A stretch of DNA of 64,000 bases from Sphingosinicellaceae bacterium (GCA_019285715.1 CP079108.1:2309001-2373000); one strand, 5' to 3'. Counted from the stretch's first letter, positions 34,545 through 45,008 are shown. Numbers and translations: made by a program. Notes: generated by a model not told the origin, from the letters alone.

Positions 34545-35267
34545 TCAAGCGCTTAGTCCGCCGTCGACGAGCAGCGATTCGCCGGTGATGTAGCCCGCCA
34601 GCGCCGAGCACAGGAAGACGATCGCGCCGGCAACGTCGCCTGGCTCGCCGAGACGACGCAGCGGTACCTGGGCCTCGGTCGCGGCGCGGCGGTTGTCGTC
34701 GCTCCACGTCACGCGCGTCATCTTGGTGCGGATCAGCCCCGGCGCGACGAGGTTGACCCGGATACCCTCGCTCGCGAACGCCTGCGCCAAGGTCTTCGTC
34801 AGCGTGAGCAGGCCGCCCTTCGAGGCCGAGTAGGCGGGCTGCCCGATGGTGCCGCGGAAGCTCGCGACTGAGCCGATCATGACGATGCTGCCGTTCGCTG
34901 CTGCCAGCGCCGGCCGGAACTTCTGCGCCAGCTGCATCGGCCCGGTCAGGTTGGTCGCGAGGATATCAGCGAAGGTGTCGATCTCGAACTCGGCGCGCCG
35001 GTAGGCGACCTTGCCGGCAGCGATCACCAGTGCATCGAGCCGCGGTAGCCCGGGGTCGAACGCCGCCACGGCATCGCGGTCGCCGATGTCGAGCTGGTGG
35101 TAGGCGAGGCCCTCGAGGCTGCCGTCCTCGCCCGCATAGTCGGTCGCCGCCGCCCGCGTGCCGGTCACTGCGACGCTGGCTCCGCCGGCGCGGAACAGCT
35201 GGGCGGCGGCGTTGCCGATCCCGGTCGAGCCGCCGACGACGAGTGCGTGCTTGCCGCTGAAGTCCAT
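34545..35267 (-). CDS. Short-chain dehydrogenase (SDR), 240 residues
   Basis: A classical SDR close to its neighbour. Cofactor motif GGSTGIGNA, catalytic Ser/Tyr/Lys in IGSVASF...YSASKGG, and the SLLVDGGLSA end are present. The NNAG position reads IAAG, an atypical form. It lies 13 bp upstream of the other SDR, in the same direction, so they likely form one operon with the TRIC gene. The ATG follows family length; the frame extends upstream. Confidence 0.9.
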   Translation of the reverse strand: MDFSGKHALVVGGSTGIGNAAAQLFRAGGASVAVTGTRAAATDYAGEDGSLEGLAYHQLDIGDRDAVAAFDPGLPRLDALVIAAGKVAYRRAEFEIDTFADILATNLTGPMQLAQKFRPALAAANGSIVMIGSVASFRGTIGQPAYSASKGGLLTLTKTLAQAFASEGIRVNLVAPGLIRTKMTRVTWSDDNRRAATEAQVPLRRLGEPGDVAGAIVFLCSALAGYITGESLLVDGGLSA

Positions 35268-35310
35268 GCCGATCAGGATGCGCACTCCCCTATTTCGACG
35301 GAGGTTGGCG

Positions 35311-36264
35311 ATGGCGTTGCTGGATGGCAAGGTCGCGATTGTGACAGGCGGCGGCCGCGGGCTCGGGCGTTGCCATGCACTGGCACTCGCGGCGGCAGGC
35401 GCGCGGGTCGTGGTCAACGATCTCGGCGGCTCGGTGACCGGCGGCGGGGACGGCGACGCAGCGGCGGCGGTGGCGGCCGAGATTCAGGACGCGGGCGGCA
35501 TCGCGGTCGCCAACCTTGCCAGCGTCGCCGACTGGGCGGGCGCGGAAACCATCGTCGCGCAGGCGGTGCGGACGTTCGGCGGGCTCGACATCGTGGTGAA
35601 CAATGCCGGTATCAACCGCCCGGCACTGCTCGTCGACATGACCGAGGCCGACTTCGACCTCGAGATCGCGGTCCACCTCAAGGGCACCGCCGCGGTCAGC
35701 CACTTTGCCGCGGTTCACTGGGCGGAGCGCGGCTCGGAAGCCGGGCGCGCGATCGTCAACACGACCTCCCCGGTCGGCGTCCACCCGATGCCGCAGGGCG
35801 GGGCTTACGGCGCGGCGAAGGCCGGAATTGCGGCGCTGACCCAGTGTCACGCGCAGGAACTCGCGGCGCTCGGGGTGCGTGTCAACGCGGTCGCCCCGTG
35901 CGCGCGAACTCGAATGGTCGCGGCAACGCCAGATGTGCTTGCGTCGATGCCCGAGGTCTCGGGCTTCGACCGCCACGCGCCGGAACATGTGTCGCCGTTG
36001 GTTGTGTACCTGGCAAGCGCGCTCAACCGCTTCACCGGCCGCGTGTTCGGTGTCGAGGGGCCCGACGTGGCGCTGTTCCGGTCCTGGAGCGCGGACGATC
36101 TCGTTACCCGCGACGGCGGCTGGACGGCGGAGACTCTGGCCGAGGCGCTGGAGGCGCTGGCGGTACAGTCCGATACGCACGCCTTCTACCCCGGCGGGCG
36201 AATCGCGACGAAGGTCCCGCCAAACCGGACGCTCAAAGCTCTGGCAGGGGTTTTCGCAGGTTAG
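35311..36264 (+). CDS. SDR oxidoreductase with C-terminal extension, 317 residues
   Basis: A longer SDR resembling the dehydrogenase domain of multifunctional beta-oxidation enzymes (3-hydroxyacyl-CoA dehydrogenase). It has [20 protein letters not shown], the extended loop [23 protein letters not shown], and Tyr-Lys in [11 protein letters not shown], with Ser (TTSPVG) for the triad. A C-terminal part of about 70 residues follows the SDR fold. GGAGG six bases upstream fixes the ATG. It is divergent from the SDR pair across 43 bp. Its stop codon overlaps that of lolD in TTAG. Confidence 0.88.
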   Translation: MALLDGKVAIVTGGGRGLGRCHALALAAAGARVVVNDLGGSVTGGGDGDAAAAVAAEIQDAGGIAVANLASVADWAGAETIVAQAVRTFGGLDIVVNNAGINRPALLVDMTEADFDLEIAVHLKGTAAVSHFAAVHWAERGSEAGRAIVNTTSPVGVHPMPQGGAYGAAKAGIAALTQCHAQELAALGVRVNAVAPCARTRMVAATPDVLASMPEVSGFDRHAPEHVSPLVVYLASALNRFTGRVFGVEGPDVALFRSWSADDLVTRDGGWTAETLAEALEALAVQSDTHAFYPGGRIATKVPPNRTLKALAGVFAG

Positions 36265-36962
36265 GCCAACCGCCCCTCGTGGAGCGTCACCACCCGGTCC
36301 ATGCGCTGCGCCAGCGACAAGTTGTGCGTCGCCACCAGGGCCGCGCCGCCCTGCCCGCGCACCAGCCGGAGGAATTCCGCCAGCACCTTGGCCGCGGTGG
36401 CTTCGTCGAGGTTGCCGGTCGGCTCGTCGGCGAGGATCAGGACGGGCTGGTTGGCCAAGGCGCGAGCGACGGCGACACGCTGCTGCTCGCCTCCCGAAAG
36501 CTGCGACGGGCGGTGTTCGAGGCGCGCGCCGAGGCCGAGGTCGCCGAGGAGCTGGGCGGCCCGGGTCGTGGCTTCGGCGCGCGAACGCCCGGCGATGAGC
36601 TGGGGCAGGACGACGTTCTCGACCGCGGAGAAGTCGGGGAGCAGGTGGTGGAACTGGTAGACGAAGCCGAGGCGGTCGCGGCGGACGCGGGTGCGGTTGG
36701 CAGCGTCCACCGCTTCCACGCGCTCGCCGCCGATGCTGATCTGGCCGCCGAAGCCACCCTCCAGCAGTCCGACCGCCTGCAGCATCGTCGACTTGCCCGA
36801 GCCCGAGGGGCCGAGCAGCGCGACAATCTCACCGGGGGCGACGGTCAGATCGACGCCGCGCAGGACCTCGATGACGGTCTCGCCCTGCTTGAAGCTCCGG
36901 GTCAATCCCTCGACCTTGAGGACCGGCTCGGAAGCGGCCCACGGGCTTTGCGGTTCACTCAT
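36261..36962 (-). CDS. lolD: Lipoprotein-releasing ABC transporter ATPase LolD
   Basis: A 233-residue ABC ATPase that powers extraction of lipoproteins from the inner membrane. Walker [10 protein letters not shown] (51-59), signature LSGGEQQR (155-162) and Walker B LILADE (175-180) are all intact, along with the D-loop GNLD. It overlaps the lolC/E stop by eight bases (ATGAGTGA). Confidence 0.95.
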   Translation of the reverse strand: MSEPQSPWAASEPVLKVEGLTRSFKQGETVIEVLRGVDLTVAPGEIVALLGPSGSGKSTMLQAVGLLEGGFGGQISIGGERVEAVDAANRTRVRRDRLGFVYQFHHLLPDFSAVENVVLPQLIAGRSRAEATTRAAQLLGDLGLGARLEHRPSQLSGGEQQRVAVARALANQPVLILADEPTGNLDEATAAKVLAEFLRLVRGQGGAALVATHNLSLAQRMDRVVTLHEGRLA

Positions 36963-38202
36963 AGCGCAGCACCTCGACCGGGTCGGTGCTCGCCGCTTTC
37001 CAGGCGGGGTACAGCGTCGCCAGGAACGACAGCAGCAGCGCCAGCAGGACGATACCGACGATCTCGACCGGATCGGTGCGCGATGGCAGGTCGGTAAGGT
37101 AGCGCACCGAGGGGTCCCACAATTGCGCGCCCGTAAGGCGCGCGATCAGCCCGGTGATATTCTCGCGGAAGTGCAGGATGACGAAGCCGATGATCACCCC
37201 GGCGGCGATGCCGACCGCGCCGATCGCCGAGCCGACGAAGATGAAGATCCGCATCGTAGCGGCGCGGCTGGCGCCCATCGTGCGCAGGATGGCGATGTCG
37301 CGGGTCTTGGCGCGGACCAGCATGACCAGCGACGACAATATGTTGAACGCCGCGACCAGGATGACGATCGCCAGCAGCCAAAACATCACGGTGCGCTCGA
37401 CGACCAGCGCCTCGAACAGCGCCGAGTTCGTCGACCGCCAGTCATTGATCACCGCGACCGAGCGCACGGTGTCGGCCAGCGGTGCGAGGATATCCCCGAC
37501 CTTGTCCGGGTCGACGGTCACCACCTCGACCATGCCGACCGCGTCGCCGAGCATGAGCAGGGTCTGCGCGTCCTGCATCGGCATGACCACAAAGGCCTTG
37601 TCGTAGTCGTAGATGCCGACCTCGAAGATCGCGACGATCTTGTAGGCGATGATGCGCGGCACGGTGCCGAACGGCGTCACCTGACCTTGTGGGCTGATCA
37701 GGCTGACGCTGTCGCCGACGCGCGCTCCGAGCGCCTCCGCCAGCCGTGCGCCGATGGCGACGGTGTTGGTGCCGGGGACAAGATCCTTGAGGCTGCCCTG
37801 CTTGACGCCGTCGGTCATGACCTTGGTGGCGAGGATGTCGTGCATCGTCATGCCGCGGACGAGGACGCCCTCGACTCGGTTCTGGAAGCTCGCCATCAGC
37901 GGCTGCTCGATCAGCGGGGTCGCGCTGGTCACGCCGGGCGTGGCGCGGACCTTAGCGGCGAGTGGCTCCCACGCCTCCAGCTTGCCGCCGTAGCCCTGGA
38001 TGACAGCGTGGCCGTTAAGCCCGAGGATGCGGTCGAACAGCTCGGCCCGGAAGCCGTTCATCACCGACATGACGATGACCAGCGCCGCGACGCCAAGCGC
38101 GACGGCACCCGTCGCGATGGTGGCGACGAGGAAGATGAACCCCTCGCCCCGGCCGGGGAGCAGGTAGCGCCGGGCGATCATGCGCTCGTAGGAGGTGATC
38201 AC
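36955..38202 (-). CDS. lolC: Lipoprotein-releasing ABC permease LolC/E
   Basis: A 415-residue FtsX-like permease with an N-terminal helix, a large periplasmic domain (about 45-260) and three C-terminal helices. The motifs [33 protein letters not shown] and [18 protein letters not shown] are typical. Alphaproteobacteria usually have a single LolC/E hybrid (LolF), which probably applies here. The start is GTG; an ATG at the conserved MIARRYL is alternative. Confidence 0.92.
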   Translation of the reverse strand: MITSYERMIARRYLLPGRGEGFIFLVATIATGAVALGVAALVIVMSVMNGFRAELFDRILGLNGHAVIQGYGGKLEAWEPLAAKVRATPGVTSATPLIEQPLMASFQNRVEGVLVRGMTMHDILATKVMTDGVKQGSLKDLVPGTNTVAIGARLAEALGARVGDSVSLISPQGQVTPFGTVPRIIAYKIVAIFEVGIYDYDKAFVVMPMQDAQTLLMLGDAVGMVEVVTVDPDKVGDILAPLADTVRSVAVINDWRSTNSALFEALVVERTVMFWLLAIVILVAAFNILSSLVMLVRAKTRDIAILRTMGASRAATMRIFIFVGSAIGAVGIAAGVIIGFVILHFRENITGLIARLTGAQLWDPSVRYLTDLPSRTDPVEIVGIVLLALLLSFLATLYPAWKAASTDPVEVLRYE

Positions 38203-38209
38203 GATCCTG

Positions 38210-38363
38210 CCCCCTCCCCTTCAGGGGAGGGGCGAGAGACAGCGCCCTTGCGCTGGCCCGGGGGTGGGAACGCTCCGTCGGAGAAACACAGGCGTGGAGC
38301 AAGCACCCACCCCCGGGCCGCGGCAAGCGCCGCGTCTCTCGGACCCTCCCCTGAAGGGGAGGG
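38210..38363. repeat. 154-bp palindromic repeat element between lolC/E and proS
   Basis: The ends CCCTCCCCTTCAGGGGAGGG appear at both sides in inverted orientation and are themselves hairpins. Inside lie matched GAGAGAC / GTCTCTC and GGCCCGGGGGTGGG / CCCACCCCCGGGCC. The whole element can fold into one long stem with small bulges. It fills the whole 163-bp gap. The arms match the common CCCCTTCAGGGGAGGG-type palindromes of sphingomonads. Confidence 0.85.
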
Positions 38364-38365
38364 TG

Positions 38366-39673
38366 TCACGACAGCCTCGCGATTGCGTGGTCGATCGAGA
38401 CGTCCTCACGCTCGCCGCCGCGGCGCTTGAGCTCGACGGTGCCGGCCGCGACGCCCTTCGGGCCGACGATAAGCTGCCACGGCAGGCCGATCAGGTCGGC
38501 GGTGGCGAATTTCGCCCCGCCGCGCTCGTCGCGGTCGTCATACAGGACCTCGATCCCGGCGGCCTCGAGCTTGCCGTAAAGCGCGTCGGCAGCACCGGCG
38601 CAGGCAGCGTCGTCGGCGCGGAGGTTGATCAACGCGACCTTGTACGGCGCGACCGCGTCGGGCCAGACGATGCCGGCGGCGTCGTGGCTCGCCTCGATGA
38701 TCGCACCGACGAGCCGCGAGATGCCGATGCCGTAGCTGCCCATCAGCGGGCTTACCGGCTGGCCGTCGGCGCCCTGGACGGTGACGCCCATGGCCTTGGT
38801 GTACTTGTCGCCGAAGTAGAAGACCTGCCCGACTTCGATGCCCTTCGACTGCTTGATCGCGTCGCCGGCGGCTTCCTCAGCCTCCGGATCGCGCTTTTCG
38901 TCGGTCGCGGCATAGTCGGCGTTGAGGCTGTCGACGAAGGTCTCCAGCGCGTCGCGGTCGTCGGCGTCGACATAGAGCAACCGCGATTGCTCCCAGTTCT
39001 GATGGTAGAACACGTCGCTCTCGCCGGTCGGCGCGAGGACGATGAACTCGTGGCTGAGGTCGCCGCCGATCGGCCCGGTGTCGGCGCGCATCGGGATGGC
39101 GTGCAGCCCCATGCGCTGAAAGGTACGGAGGTACGCCACGAACATCCGATTGTAGCTGTGGCGCGCGGCGGCGAAATCAAGGTCGAAGCTGTAGGCGTCC
39201 TTCATCAGGAACTCGCGCCCGCGCAGCACGCCGAAACGTGGCCGGGTCTCGTCGCGGAACTTCCACTGGATCTGGTACAGGTTGAGCGGCAGGTCGCGGT
39301 ACGAGCGGGCGCCGTTGCCAAGGATCGTCGTGAACAACTCCTCAGCGGTCGGCGAGAACAGCATGTCGCGGTCGTGCCGGTCCTTGATGCGCAGCATCTC
39401 GGGGCCGTAGGCGTCGTAGCGCCCGCTGGTCTTCCACAGGTCGGCGGACTGGATCGTCGGCATCAGCACCTCGACCGCACCGGCGCGGTCCTGCTCCTCG
39501 CGGACGATAGCCTCGATCTTCTTGAGGACGCGCAGGCCCAGCGGCAGCCAGGCATAGATGCCGGCCGCGGTCTGCCGGATCATGCCGGCGCGGAGCATCA
39601 GCTGGTGGCTGACGACCTGCGCGTCGCCAGGGGTTTCCTTGAGGACGGGCAGGAAATATCGCGACAGGCGCAT
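38366..39673 (-). CDS. proS: Prolyl-tRNA synthetase (short alphaproteobacterial type)
   Basis: A 435-residue class II synthetase that charges tRNA-Pro. Motif 2 is [21 protein letters not shown] and motif 3 [13 protein letters not shown]; the anticodon-binding domain follows ([29 protein letters not shown]). It lacks the editing insertion of the longer bacterial form. The ATG 39673 is chosen as the start of the conserved [13 protein letters not shown] region; the open frame extends upstream without a site. Confidence 0.95.
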   Translation of the reverse strand: MRLSRYFLPVLKETPGDAQVVSHQLMLRAGMIRQTAAGIYAWLPLGLRVLKKIEAIVREEQDRAGAVEVLMPTIQSADLWKTSGRYDAYGPEMLRIKDRHDRDMLFSPTAEELFTTILGNGARSYRDLPLNLYQIQWKFRDETRPRFGVLRGREFLMKDAYSFDLDFAAARHSYNRMFVAYLRTFQRMGLHAIPMRADTGPIGGDLSHEFIVLAPTGESDVFYHQNWEQSRLLYVDADDRDALETFVDSLNADYAATDEKRDPEAEEAAGDAIKQSKGIEVGQVFYFGDKYTKAMGVTVQGADGQPVSPLMGSYGIGISRLVGAIIEASHDAAGIVWPDAVAPYKVALINLRADDAACAGAADALYGKLEAAGIEVLYDDRDERGGAKFATADLIGLPWQLIVGPKGVAAGTVELKRRGGEREDVSIDHAIARLS

Positions 39674-40082
39674 TGGTTCAGAGCTCCGGGGGATGCCGCG
39701 GTCCTGTAGCACGCGGGGGTGGAGGCGCAATTGGTGCACTTAAGGCAGTGTGGCCGTTCGACCACAACATTGCACAACCTGCTTGTTACGAAGAGTTTGC
39801 CGGTGACAGCGGGCGAGTCCCAGAATATCCACGCAATTGCACCGGGGCCACAGCGGCCAGGGTTCAGGGAATGACGGCCCAGTCTTCGGAAACAAGGGTC
39901 GCAAGAGACACAGTGTCGACGCTCTGAGGGGGGCTTCGGGGGTGTCGAACACCAAGTTTCGGTCTCGTCACCGCGAACGCCCGGGTTCAACCCCGGGCGT
40001 TTTCGTTTTGGGCGCTTTGGTCTACGAAGATCTCGAAACGGCGGGCAACGACCCGGCGACTTGATTGGGGGAGATCAGCGGC
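39674..40082. other. Gap between proS and GST, likely holding an unannotated transcript
   Basis: These 409 bp separate the divergent proS and GST genes. No reading frame looks real. On the plus strand there are local hairpins (TGTGG...CCACA near 39748; GGTGT...ACACC near 39940) and then a strong intrinsic terminator. No plus-strand gene lies upstream within 3 kb, so the terminator probably ends a small RNA or leader transcript starting somewhere after 39700. I recognise no known RNA family (not tmRNA, RNase P RNA or SRP RNA). Confidence 0.55.
39976..40009 (+). terminator. Strong intrinsic terminator without an upstream gene
   Basis: AACGCCCGGG (39976-39985) and CCCGGGCGTT (39992-40001) pair perfectly over 10 bp, with a 6-base loop and the T tract TTTTCGTTTT. 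This is the clearest U-tract terminator in the window. It lies 74 bp upstream of the GST gene, so it ends something else. Confidence 0.8.
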
Positions 40083-40685
40083 ATGATGCTTTACGGGGCG
40101 CCCGAGCCCGCCCCCAACCCGCGCCGCGTCACGCTTTTGCTGCGCGAAAAGGGCATCAGCCTGCCGGTCACCAACGTCGCGCTGATGAAGGGCGAGCACA
40201 AATCACCCGCGATTGTGGCGCTCAACCCGCGCGGGCAGGTGCCGTTCCTGGTCCTCGACGACGGTCGTGTGCTGGCCGAGACGGTGGCGATCTGTCGCTA
40301 CCTCGACGAGCTCCATCCCGAGCCGCCGCTGTTCGGCACCGATGCCTGGGAACGGGCGGAGACCGACATGTGGGTGCGGCGGGTCGAGACGACGCTCGGC
40401 GTGCCGGTGTCACTGGTGTGGGTCCACGGCCATGCGCTGACCGCGACGATCTTCGAGCAGATACCCGCGGTGGCCGAACAGGCGCGCGGCCGTGTCGCCG
40501 AGGTCCTGAAATGGTTCGACGAACAACTGGCGGGTAAGCAGTGGCTGGCCGGCGACCGCTATACCGTGGCCGACATCGTGCTGCTGACGGTGTTCGACTT
40601 CGCGGTGTTCGTCGGCATCCCGGTGCCCGGGGAACTTACGGCGCTGCACGACTGGCACCGGCGGGCGACGGCGCGCTACGCCTGA
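40083..40685 (+). CDS. Glutathione S-transferase family protein
   Basis: A 200-residue GST with a thioredoxin-fold N-terminal domain (PAPNPRRVTLLLREKGI, then GQVPFLVLDDGRVLAETVAICRYLDE, with the cis-Pro VPF and the Glu-Thr glutathione contact) and an all-helical C-terminal domain (AGDRYTVADIVLL). The S/Y catalytic residue at the first motif is likely Asn/Ser-type (PNPRR). The ATG is preceded by GGGGGAG ten bases upstream; a second ATG follows immediately. Substrate unknown. Confidence 0.9.
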   Translation: MMLYGAPEPAPNPRRVTLLLREKGISLPVTNVALMKGEHKSPAIVALNPRGQVPFLVLDDGRVLAETVAICRYLDELHPEPPLFGTDAWERAETDMWVRRVETTLGVPVSLVWVHGHALTATIFEQIPAVAEQARGRVAEVLKWFDEQLAGKQWLAGDRYTVADIVLLTVFDFAVFVGIPVPGELTALHDWHRRATARYA

Positions 40686-40691
40686 GCGGCG

Positions 40692-42449
40692 TTACTCGAA
40701 CGGCTCGCCCGCAGGTTGGCCGCCGATGAAGATCTGCCGTCGCTTGACCTCCCGGACTTCGACGTCACCGCGCGCGATCGCTGCGGCGCGTAAATTTGCG
40801 TCGGCGAGCCGCGCGTCGGACTCGCGTTTGCGGACTTCGGCGGATTGCGCCTGGTATCGCGTCTCGCCCCAATTTCCCGCGCCTTCCTCGAGCTGGGCGG
40901 TCGGGCCGATATCGGCAGCGGACCCGGCCAGCGTCGCTTCGTGCGCGCCCGGCACGTACAGCAGGACGCAGCGGTGCTCGGCATTGCAGCTTTCGAAGGC
41001 GGCGATGCGCTGGCGCAGGCCAGCGGGCAGCGGCACCGGTTTGGGCAGGATGGTCAGGTATTTCTCGAGCGTGTCGGAGCGCTGCTGCTGGTCGACATCC
41101 TGTCGCGCGCTCCAGCGGCTTTCAGATTTGAGCGCGGTCGCTGCAGCCGCCCGGATCGCTGGGGTCGCACCGCTTTTTACCAGGCGCTCGACCGCCGCCT
41201 TGCCGCTCGGCCCGAAATCGTAGCGCAGCGCCGTCCAGTCGAACTTGTCCGGCGCGGTGCGGCCGCTCGCCAGGCGCGCGACCTGGTCGCGGGTCGACAG
41301 CGCCCCGAACGCAACCAAGGGCGTCGACAGCACGAATGCGACGCCGCACAGTCCGACCGCGAGCTTGAGGTTGGCGGCGCGGACCGGCGCGCTCCAGCCG
41401 GCGCGGGCGCGGACCAGCTGGACGAGGTACGCCAGCCCGTAGGCGCAAGCGATGCCGGTGAACACCACCGCCCACAGCCGGTCCGGGGTCAGCCCGTACT
41501 GGTTGATCCGCAGGCCCGTCGAGACCGCGGCGATGACCCCGAGCGGCAGCATCGCGAGGCCCAGTCCCATCGCGGCCCAGCGCAGCGCCCGCCGCGGCGA
41601 CTCGTCCTCGGGGCGGTCGGCGATGACCGAATTCGACAGCAGCAGCGCTCCGATGACGCAGCTCACCAGGATCGGCGTCGTCGACTTCGTCGCCTGCCAC
41701 AGCGGCACGAGGCCGGTGAACGGCAGCGCCACCAGGAACGCCAGCAGCCCGGCGGCGAGCACCGGCGCCAGCACCGACAGCACGATCGTGACGACGCGCT
41801 GCAAGGTCCCGAGCACGCGCTCGCGGTCGCGGAGCAGGCCGACCGCGCCGCCGAACGCCGCTCCGGTCAGCATCTTGCCGAACCACGCTTTGCGGAGGAG
41901 CAAGGACAGGTTGTGAATGCCGATCAGGTCGAACAGCGCCGCGAGCAGCTCCGCGAGACCCCAGGTGATGCCGACAAAGACGCAAGCGGCGCACCACAAG
42001 ACGACGTTGGTCCACGCGTGATTGTGCGCGGCGATGTAGGGGATGCGGTCGCTGAGACTCCGCTGCCCGGCGGCATGTCCGGACGCGTCGCGCCAAGCCT
42101 GGAACAACGGTGCCGCGATGGCGACCGTCAGCAGCGCGCAGGCGACACGCCAGCCATCGGTCGCATCCCAGCTGCCGGTGCCGTTCCAGTAGATCACCGC
42201 GGCAACGATCGCGGCGCTGACCAGCGCGAAACTCAGGCTGAGGCGCTGACGGTCGCGTTCGACGACGAAGGCGTAGGCGACGCCACCGACAGCGAGGAAG
42301 GCGGCCAGCGCGAGCCGGCCGCTGTCCTCGGTCACCTGCCACTCGGTCTTGCCATTGAGCAGGACGTGCAGCGCCAGCGCGACCGCCGCGCCCGCGACGG
42401 CCAGCAGGGCGGCGCGTAGCGGCCAGTCGCGGTGTTCGGTATCGCTCAT
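40692..42449 (-). CDS. DUF4153 family multi-pass membrane protein
   Basis: A 585-residue protein with about 12-13 hydrophobic helices in the first 390 residues, followed by a soluble C-terminal region (about 400-585) with predicted helices. This is the DUF4153 pattern: SDRIPYIAAHNHAWTNVVLWC, GITWGLAELLAALFDLIGI and LRINQYGLTPDRLWA. Function is unknown; it is widespread in alphaproteobacteria. GGGGGA seven bases upstream fixes the ATG. It ends six bases from the GST stop. Confidence 0.8.
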   Translation of the reverse strand: MSDTEHRDWPLRAALLAVAGAAVALALHVLLNGKTEWQVTEDSGRLALAAFLAVGGVAYAFVVERDRQRLSLSFALVSAAIVAAVIYWNGTGSWDATDGWRVACALLTVAIAAPLFQAWRDASGHAAGQRSLSDRIPYIAAHNHAWTNVVLWCAACVFVGITWGLAELLAALFDLIGIHNLSLLLRKAWFGKMLTGAAFGGAVGLLRDRERVLGTLQRVVTIVLSVLAPVLAAGLLAFLVALPFTGLVPLWQATKSTTPILVSCVIGALLLSNSVIADRPEDESPRRALRWAAMGLGLAMLPLGVIAAVSTGLRINQYGLTPDRLWAVVFTGIACAYGLAYLVQLVRARAGWSAPVRAANLKLAVGLCGVAFVLSTPLVAFGALSTRDQVARLASGRTAPDKFDWTALRYDFGPSGKAAVERLVKSGATPAIRAAAATALKSESRWSARQDVDQQQRSDTLEKYLTILPKPVPLPAGLRQRIAAFESCNAEHRCVLLYVPGAHEATLAGSAADIGPTAQLEEGAGNWGETRYQAQSAEVRKRESDARLADANLRAAAIARGDVEVREVKRRQIFIGGQPAGEPFE

Positions 42450-42483
42450 GATTTCGTCCCCCGACCGAGACCTACCCCACATT

Positions 42484-42607
42484 GTCATTCCGGCGAAGGC
42501 CGGAACCCAGTTGCGCCCAGTATACCCTTTTCAACCTGTCATCCCGGCGAACGCCGGGACCCATCACCCGAACTCAGGAGATGGGTCCCGGCTTCCGCCG
42601 GGATGAC
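42484..42607. repeat. Half element plus full palindromic repeat, type A
   Basis: A single arm GTCATTCCGGCGAAGGCCGG (42484-42503 and its CCCAG tail) is followed by a full hairpin: GTCATCCCGGCGAACGCCGG at 42538 and its complement ending in GATGAC at 42607, with a 16-base spacer. It fills most of the 177-bp gap between the DUF4153 gene and pyrG. Confidence 0.8.
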
Positions 42608-42626
42608 GGCGTGGTGGAGGGCAGCC

Positions 42627-44261
42627 TCAGACCAGCCGGCTCTGCTTGACCGCCGCCTCGATGAAGCTCGCGAACAGCGGGTGCGGGTCGAAGGGCTTGG
42701 ACTTCAGCTCCGGGTGAAACTGTACGCCAACAAACCACGGGTGGTCGGGGCGCTCGATGATCTCGGGGAGCAGGCCGTCGGGGGACATGCCGGAGAACAT
42801 CAGGCCGGTGGCCTCGAGGCGGTCGCGGTAGCGGCTGTTCACCTCGTAGCGATGGCGATGGCGCTCCGAAGCGCACGAGCTGTCGTAGATCGACGCGGCG
42901 ACGCTGTTGCCGGCCAGCACCGCCTCGTAGGCACCGAGCCGCATGGTGCCGCCGAGGTCGCCGAGCGCGTCGCGGGTCTGCAGGCCCTCGGCGCTCATCC
43001 ACTCGGTAATCATGCCGACGACGGGCTCGTCGGTCGGGCCGAACTCGGTCGAGGACGCGCCTGCGATACCGGCAAGGTTCCGCGCCGCCTCGACGCACGC
43101 CATCTGCATCCCGAAGCAGATGCCGAAGAACGGCACCTTGCGTTCGCGGGCGAAGCGGATGCTCGCCAGCTTGCCGCCTGCGCCGCGCTCGCCGAACGCG
43201 CCGGGCACGAGGATCGCGTGCATCGGCTCGAGCCGCGCCGCGACGTCGCTGTCGTCGGCCTCGAACAGCTCGGCGTCGATCCACTGGATGTTGACCTTGA
43301 CGCGGTTGGCGATGCCGCCGTGGACCAGCGCCTCGTTCAGCGACTTGTAGGCGTCTGGCAGGCCGACATATTTGCCGACGACGCCGATGGTGACCTCGCC
43401 CTCGGAGTTCGCCAGGCGCTCCTCGATCGAGGCCCAGCGCGACAGGTCGGGGTTGGGTTCCGGGGTGATGCCGAAGGCCAGCAGGACCTGCTCGTCGAGG
43501 CCCTCGGCATGGTATTGGAGCGGCACCGCGTAGATGCTGGCGGCGTCGAGCGCGGGGATGACCGCCTCCGGCCGGACGTTGCAGAACAGCGCGATCTTGG
43601 CGCGGTCGCTGACGGGCAGGAACTTCTCGCAGCGGCAGACCAGGATGTCGGGCTGGACGCCGAGTGCGGCGAGCTCGCGGACGCTGTGCTGGGTCGGCTT
43701 GGTCTTGAGCTCGCCCGCGGCCGCGATGAACGGCACCAAGGTGACGTGGATCGACACCGAGTTGCCGCGGCCGAGGTCGTTCCTGAGCTGGCGGATCGCC
43801 TCGATGAAGGGCAGCGATTCGATGTCGCCGACCGTCCCCCCGATCTCGCAAAGGACGAAGTCGAGGTCCTCGGTGTCGGCCATCGCGAACGCCTTGATCG
43901 CGTCGGTGACGTGCGGGATGACCTGCACCGTCGCGCCGAGGAAGTCGCCGCGGCGCTCCTTGGCGATGATGCCCTGGTAGACGCGGCCCGAGGTGATGTT
44001 GTCGCTTTGACGCGACGGCACGCCGGTGAAGCGCTCGTAGTGCCCGAGGTCGAGATCGGTCTCGGCGCCGTCGTCGGTGACGTAGACCTCGCCATGCTGG
44101 TAGGGCGACATCGTTCCGGGATCGACGTTGAGATAGGGGTCGAACTTGCGGATCCGCACGCGGTATCCACGCGACTGCAGCAACGCCGCGAGCGCTGCGG
44201 CCATGAGACCCTTACCGAGTGACGAGACCACGCCCCCGGTTATGAAAATGAACCGTGCCAT
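42627..44261 (-). CDS. pyrG: CTP synthase
   Basis: A 544-residue amidotransferase that makes CTP from UTP. The N-terminal synthetase domain has [29 protein letters not shown] and [12 protein letters not shown]. The glutaminase domain has the nucleophile Cys382 (FGICFGMQ) with His516 and Glu518 (FHPELK). Length is canonical. It is 12 bp downstream of the nucleotidyltransferase gene, on the same strand, so both may be co-transcribed. CTP is the substrate of many cytidylyltransferases. Confidence 0.97.
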   Translation of the reverse strand: MARFIFITGGVVSSLGKGLMAAALAALLQSRGYRVRIRKFDPYLNVDPGTMSPYQHGEVYVTDDGAETDLDLGHYERFTGVPSRQSDNITSGRVYQGIIAKERRGDFLGATVQVIPHVTDAIKAFAMADTEDLDFVLCEIGGTVGDIESLPFIEAIRQLRNDLGRGNSVSIHVTLVPFIAAAGELKTKPTQHSVRELAALGVQPDILVCRCEKFLPVSDRAKIALFCNVRPEAVIPALDAASIYAVPLQYHAEGLDEQVLLAFGITPEPNPDLSRWASIEERLANSEGEVTIGVVGKYVGLPDAYKSLNEALVHGGIANRVKVNIQWIDAELFEADDSDVAARLEPMHAILVPGAFGERGAGGKLASIRFARERKVPFFGICFGMQMACVEAARNLAGIAGASSTEFGPTDEPVVGMITEWMSAEGLQTRDALGDLGGTMRLGAYEAVLAGNSVAASIYDSSCASERHRHRYEVNSRYRDRLEATGLMFSGMSPDGLLPEIIERPDHPWFVGVQFHPELKSKPFDPHPLFASFIEAAVKQSRLV

Positions 44262-44273
44262 GGGAGGAACGGC

Positions 44274-44996
44274 TTAGCCCGGAAGTGCTGCGGTTGGGAA
44301 GGCCGGTGCGCGGCTTGTCCACAGTTCAGCGAGCGCGAGGGCCCTCGGATCGTCGATATCGAGCCAATCATGGTCCGAAATGTCAACGATTCCGGCGCGG
44401 CGGGTGGCGGCGAGCGCGCGAACGCCGTCCGAAAGCCCGGGATTCGCGAGTTTGGCGAGTGCGTCGGTCAGCGCCGGGGTGACGACAAAGACGCCGCTGT
44501 CATAGGCGTCGTAGACCGGCAGGTGCTTGCCGATGGCGACGATGCGGTCGCCGCGGGTGCCGACGCGGGTCACGTCATCCTCGTCGACCCAGGGGTGCCC
44601 GAGCCTCCGGTCGATGCCGAGTGCCAGCGCGTCATCGCCGAGATCGTGGGCGACCATCGCCCGGTACAGTCCGCGCTGGACGAGGTGGTCCGCCATGCAC
44701 AGCAGGGCACGGGGCTGGAGGCACGGCGCGGCGGCGAGTACCGAGACGCCGTTGGGAGCATCCCAGCGTGCGTTATCGACGAGGGTCAGCGGCAGCGTAT
44801 CGGCGGCGTCGAGGACGGCGCGGATGGCAGCCCCCTCATAGCCGAGCACCACGACCGCGCTGGTCGCACCGCCGGCGCGCAGCCGGTCGAGTATGTGGAG
44901 GATCAACGGGCGGCCGGCGACGAGCGTCAGCGGCTTGATCGGTGATGCTTCGCGCAGGCGGGTGCCCTGCCCCGCCGCGAGGATGACGGCTTGCAT
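44274..44996 (-). CDS. Nucleotidyltransferase, CTP/IPC-type candidate
   Basis: A 240-residue sugar/polyol-phosphate nucleotidyltransferase. The N-terminal LAAGQGTRL with Lys in SPIKPLT binds NTP. The blocks HPWVDEDDVTRV and YDAYDSGVFVVTPAL match cytidylyltransferases such as the inositol-phosphate or phosphocholine enzymes better than the glucose-1-phosphate enzymes. Its position before the CTP synthase gene supports CTP as donor, but the acceptor is a guess. A CDP-alcohol phosphatidyltransferase lies 11 kb away. Confidence 0.75.
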   Translation of the reverse strand: MQAVILAAGQGTRLREASPIKPLTLVAGRPLILHILDRLRAGGATSAVVVLGYEGAAIRAVLDAADTLPLTLVDNARWDAPNGVSVLAAAPCLQPRALLCMADHLVQRGLYRAMVAHDLGDDALALGIDRRLGHPWVDEDDVTRVGTRGDRIVAIGKHLPVYDAYDSGVFVVTPALTDALAKLANPGLSDGVRALAATRRAGIVDISDHDWLDIDDPRALALAELWTSRAPAFPTAALPG

Positions 44997-45008
44997 TGGC
45001 TTCTAGCT

